A stretch of DNA of 64,000 nt, from the NCBI GenBank assembly GCA_005281725.1, contig SSBO01000015.1, forward strand, positions 598,922 through 662,921. Direction: 5' to 3'. This DNA comes from Wuchereria bancrofti. Taxonomy: Eukaryota; Nematoda; Chromadorea; Rhabditida; Onchocercidae. Within the stretch, counting starts at the first letter, position 1; the number at the start of each line of letters is the position of its first letter. The notes beneath the pieces were generated by a model. It saw nothing but the letters and a program-made list of their open reading frames with translations. It searched no databases and was not told the DNA's origin. The translations under genes were made by a program, and so were the position numbers. Of this stretch, positions 63,890 to 64,000 are shown in pieces.

Positions 63890-63912
63890 TCTTTCTGTTT
63901 CTTTGATTGTAG
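63890..63912 (+). promoter_or_regulatory. Strong 3' splice-site-like sequence
   Basis: TTCTTTCTGTTTCTTTGATTG then TAG: a long pyrimidine tract ending in a nematode-type acceptor. Spliced to the phase 1 donors of the zinc-finger gene it would add D-T-S-N-L-G-N and a stop. This gives a third, fingerless end that lies partly in the antisense SL1 copy. Confidence 0.4.
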
Positions 63913-63916
63913 ACAC

Positions 63917-63938
63917 CTCAAACTTGGGTAATTAAACC
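63917..63938 (-). other. Perfect antisense copy of the 22-nt nematode spliced leader SL1
   Basis: Read on the minus strand, 63938-63917 begins GGTTTAATTAC and ends CCAAGTTTGAG, all 22 bases matching SL1. On that strand it is followed by GTGTCT, so the GT after the leader is kept. Further down there is an AAATTTTGT word that loosely resembles an Sm site. The downstream TAAAC that pairs with the leader in a standard SL1 RNA, and the 3' stem-loop, are missing. No 5S gene is next to it. Read on the plus strand it follows a 3' splice-site-like sequence. It is most likely a relict or inserted leader copy, less likely a diverged SL RNA gene. Confidence 0.85.
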
Positions 63939-64000
63939 TTTTATTTAACATAAAACTAATCAACATCATAATAACGCATTATACATATCGCACGGATGCT

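Noticed and set aside
63840..63938. Functional SL1 RNA gene
   Set aside because: The leader is perfect and a GT follows it, but the pairing TAAAC and the 3' stem-loop of known SL1 RNAs are absent and no 5S unit is adjacent. Kept only as a leader copy.
1..64000. Transposable elements, tRNA, rRNA, CRISPR
   Set aside because: I looked for long terminal repeats, transposase or reverse-transcriptase motifs, tRNA T-arm consensus words and regular repeat-spacer arrays, and saw none. Divergent elements could still be missed by eye.

Overview
This 64 kb window is eukaryotic and almost certainly nematode. It is AT-rich, and its protein-coding sequence is broken into short exons joined by GT-AG introns of about 70-550 bp. 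A perfect 22-nt copy of the nematode spliced leader SL1 lies near the right end, in antisense. The intron sizes, SL1 and many simple repeats fit a clade III parasitic (filarial or other spirurid) nematode best, but that placement is inference. There are no operons of bacterial type, rRNA genes, tRNA genes, CRISPR arrays or recognisable transposases.

Layout. About 1-42.2 kb holds no gene I can name. It is AT-rich intergenic or intronic DNA with many microsatellites, short two-copy tandem duplications, a perfect 19-bp inverted repeat at 7812-7852, and a few isolated exon-like open frames. These are a Ly6/uPAR-like cysteine-rich frame at 9759-10025, a minus-strand frame at 26727-26926 and a two-exon minus-strand frame at 30362-30773. 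From 42218 to 45298 (minus) lies a nine-exon gene for a secreted leucine-rich-repeat protein of 358 aa with both cysteine caps and a GPI-type tail. After a mostly empty stretch (45.3-53.6 kb), a five-exon minus-strand gene at 53597-55842 encodes a 331-aa seven-transmembrane receptor of nematode chemoreceptor type. At 56951-57535 (minus) a three-exon model predicts a small secreted or type II membrane protein of 101 aa. At 60.2-60.9 kb the plus strand has overlapping coding-like frames that I cannot resolve into one gene.

The right end (61869-63716, plus) carries a C2H2 zinc-finger gene. A signal-peptide-like start and an acidic repeat region (two exons) can be spliced in the same phase to either of two tandemly duplicated terminal exons. 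Each terminal exon is exactly 272 bp and encodes three fingers plus a stop. The antisense SL1 copy lies 200 bp beyond the second terminal exon, just after a good 3' splice-site sequence.

The named proteins are all surface, secreted or putatively regulatory molecules. Nothing in their order suggests a shared pathway. All gene models are hand-assembled from splice signals, phase and protein sense; transcripts would settle them.
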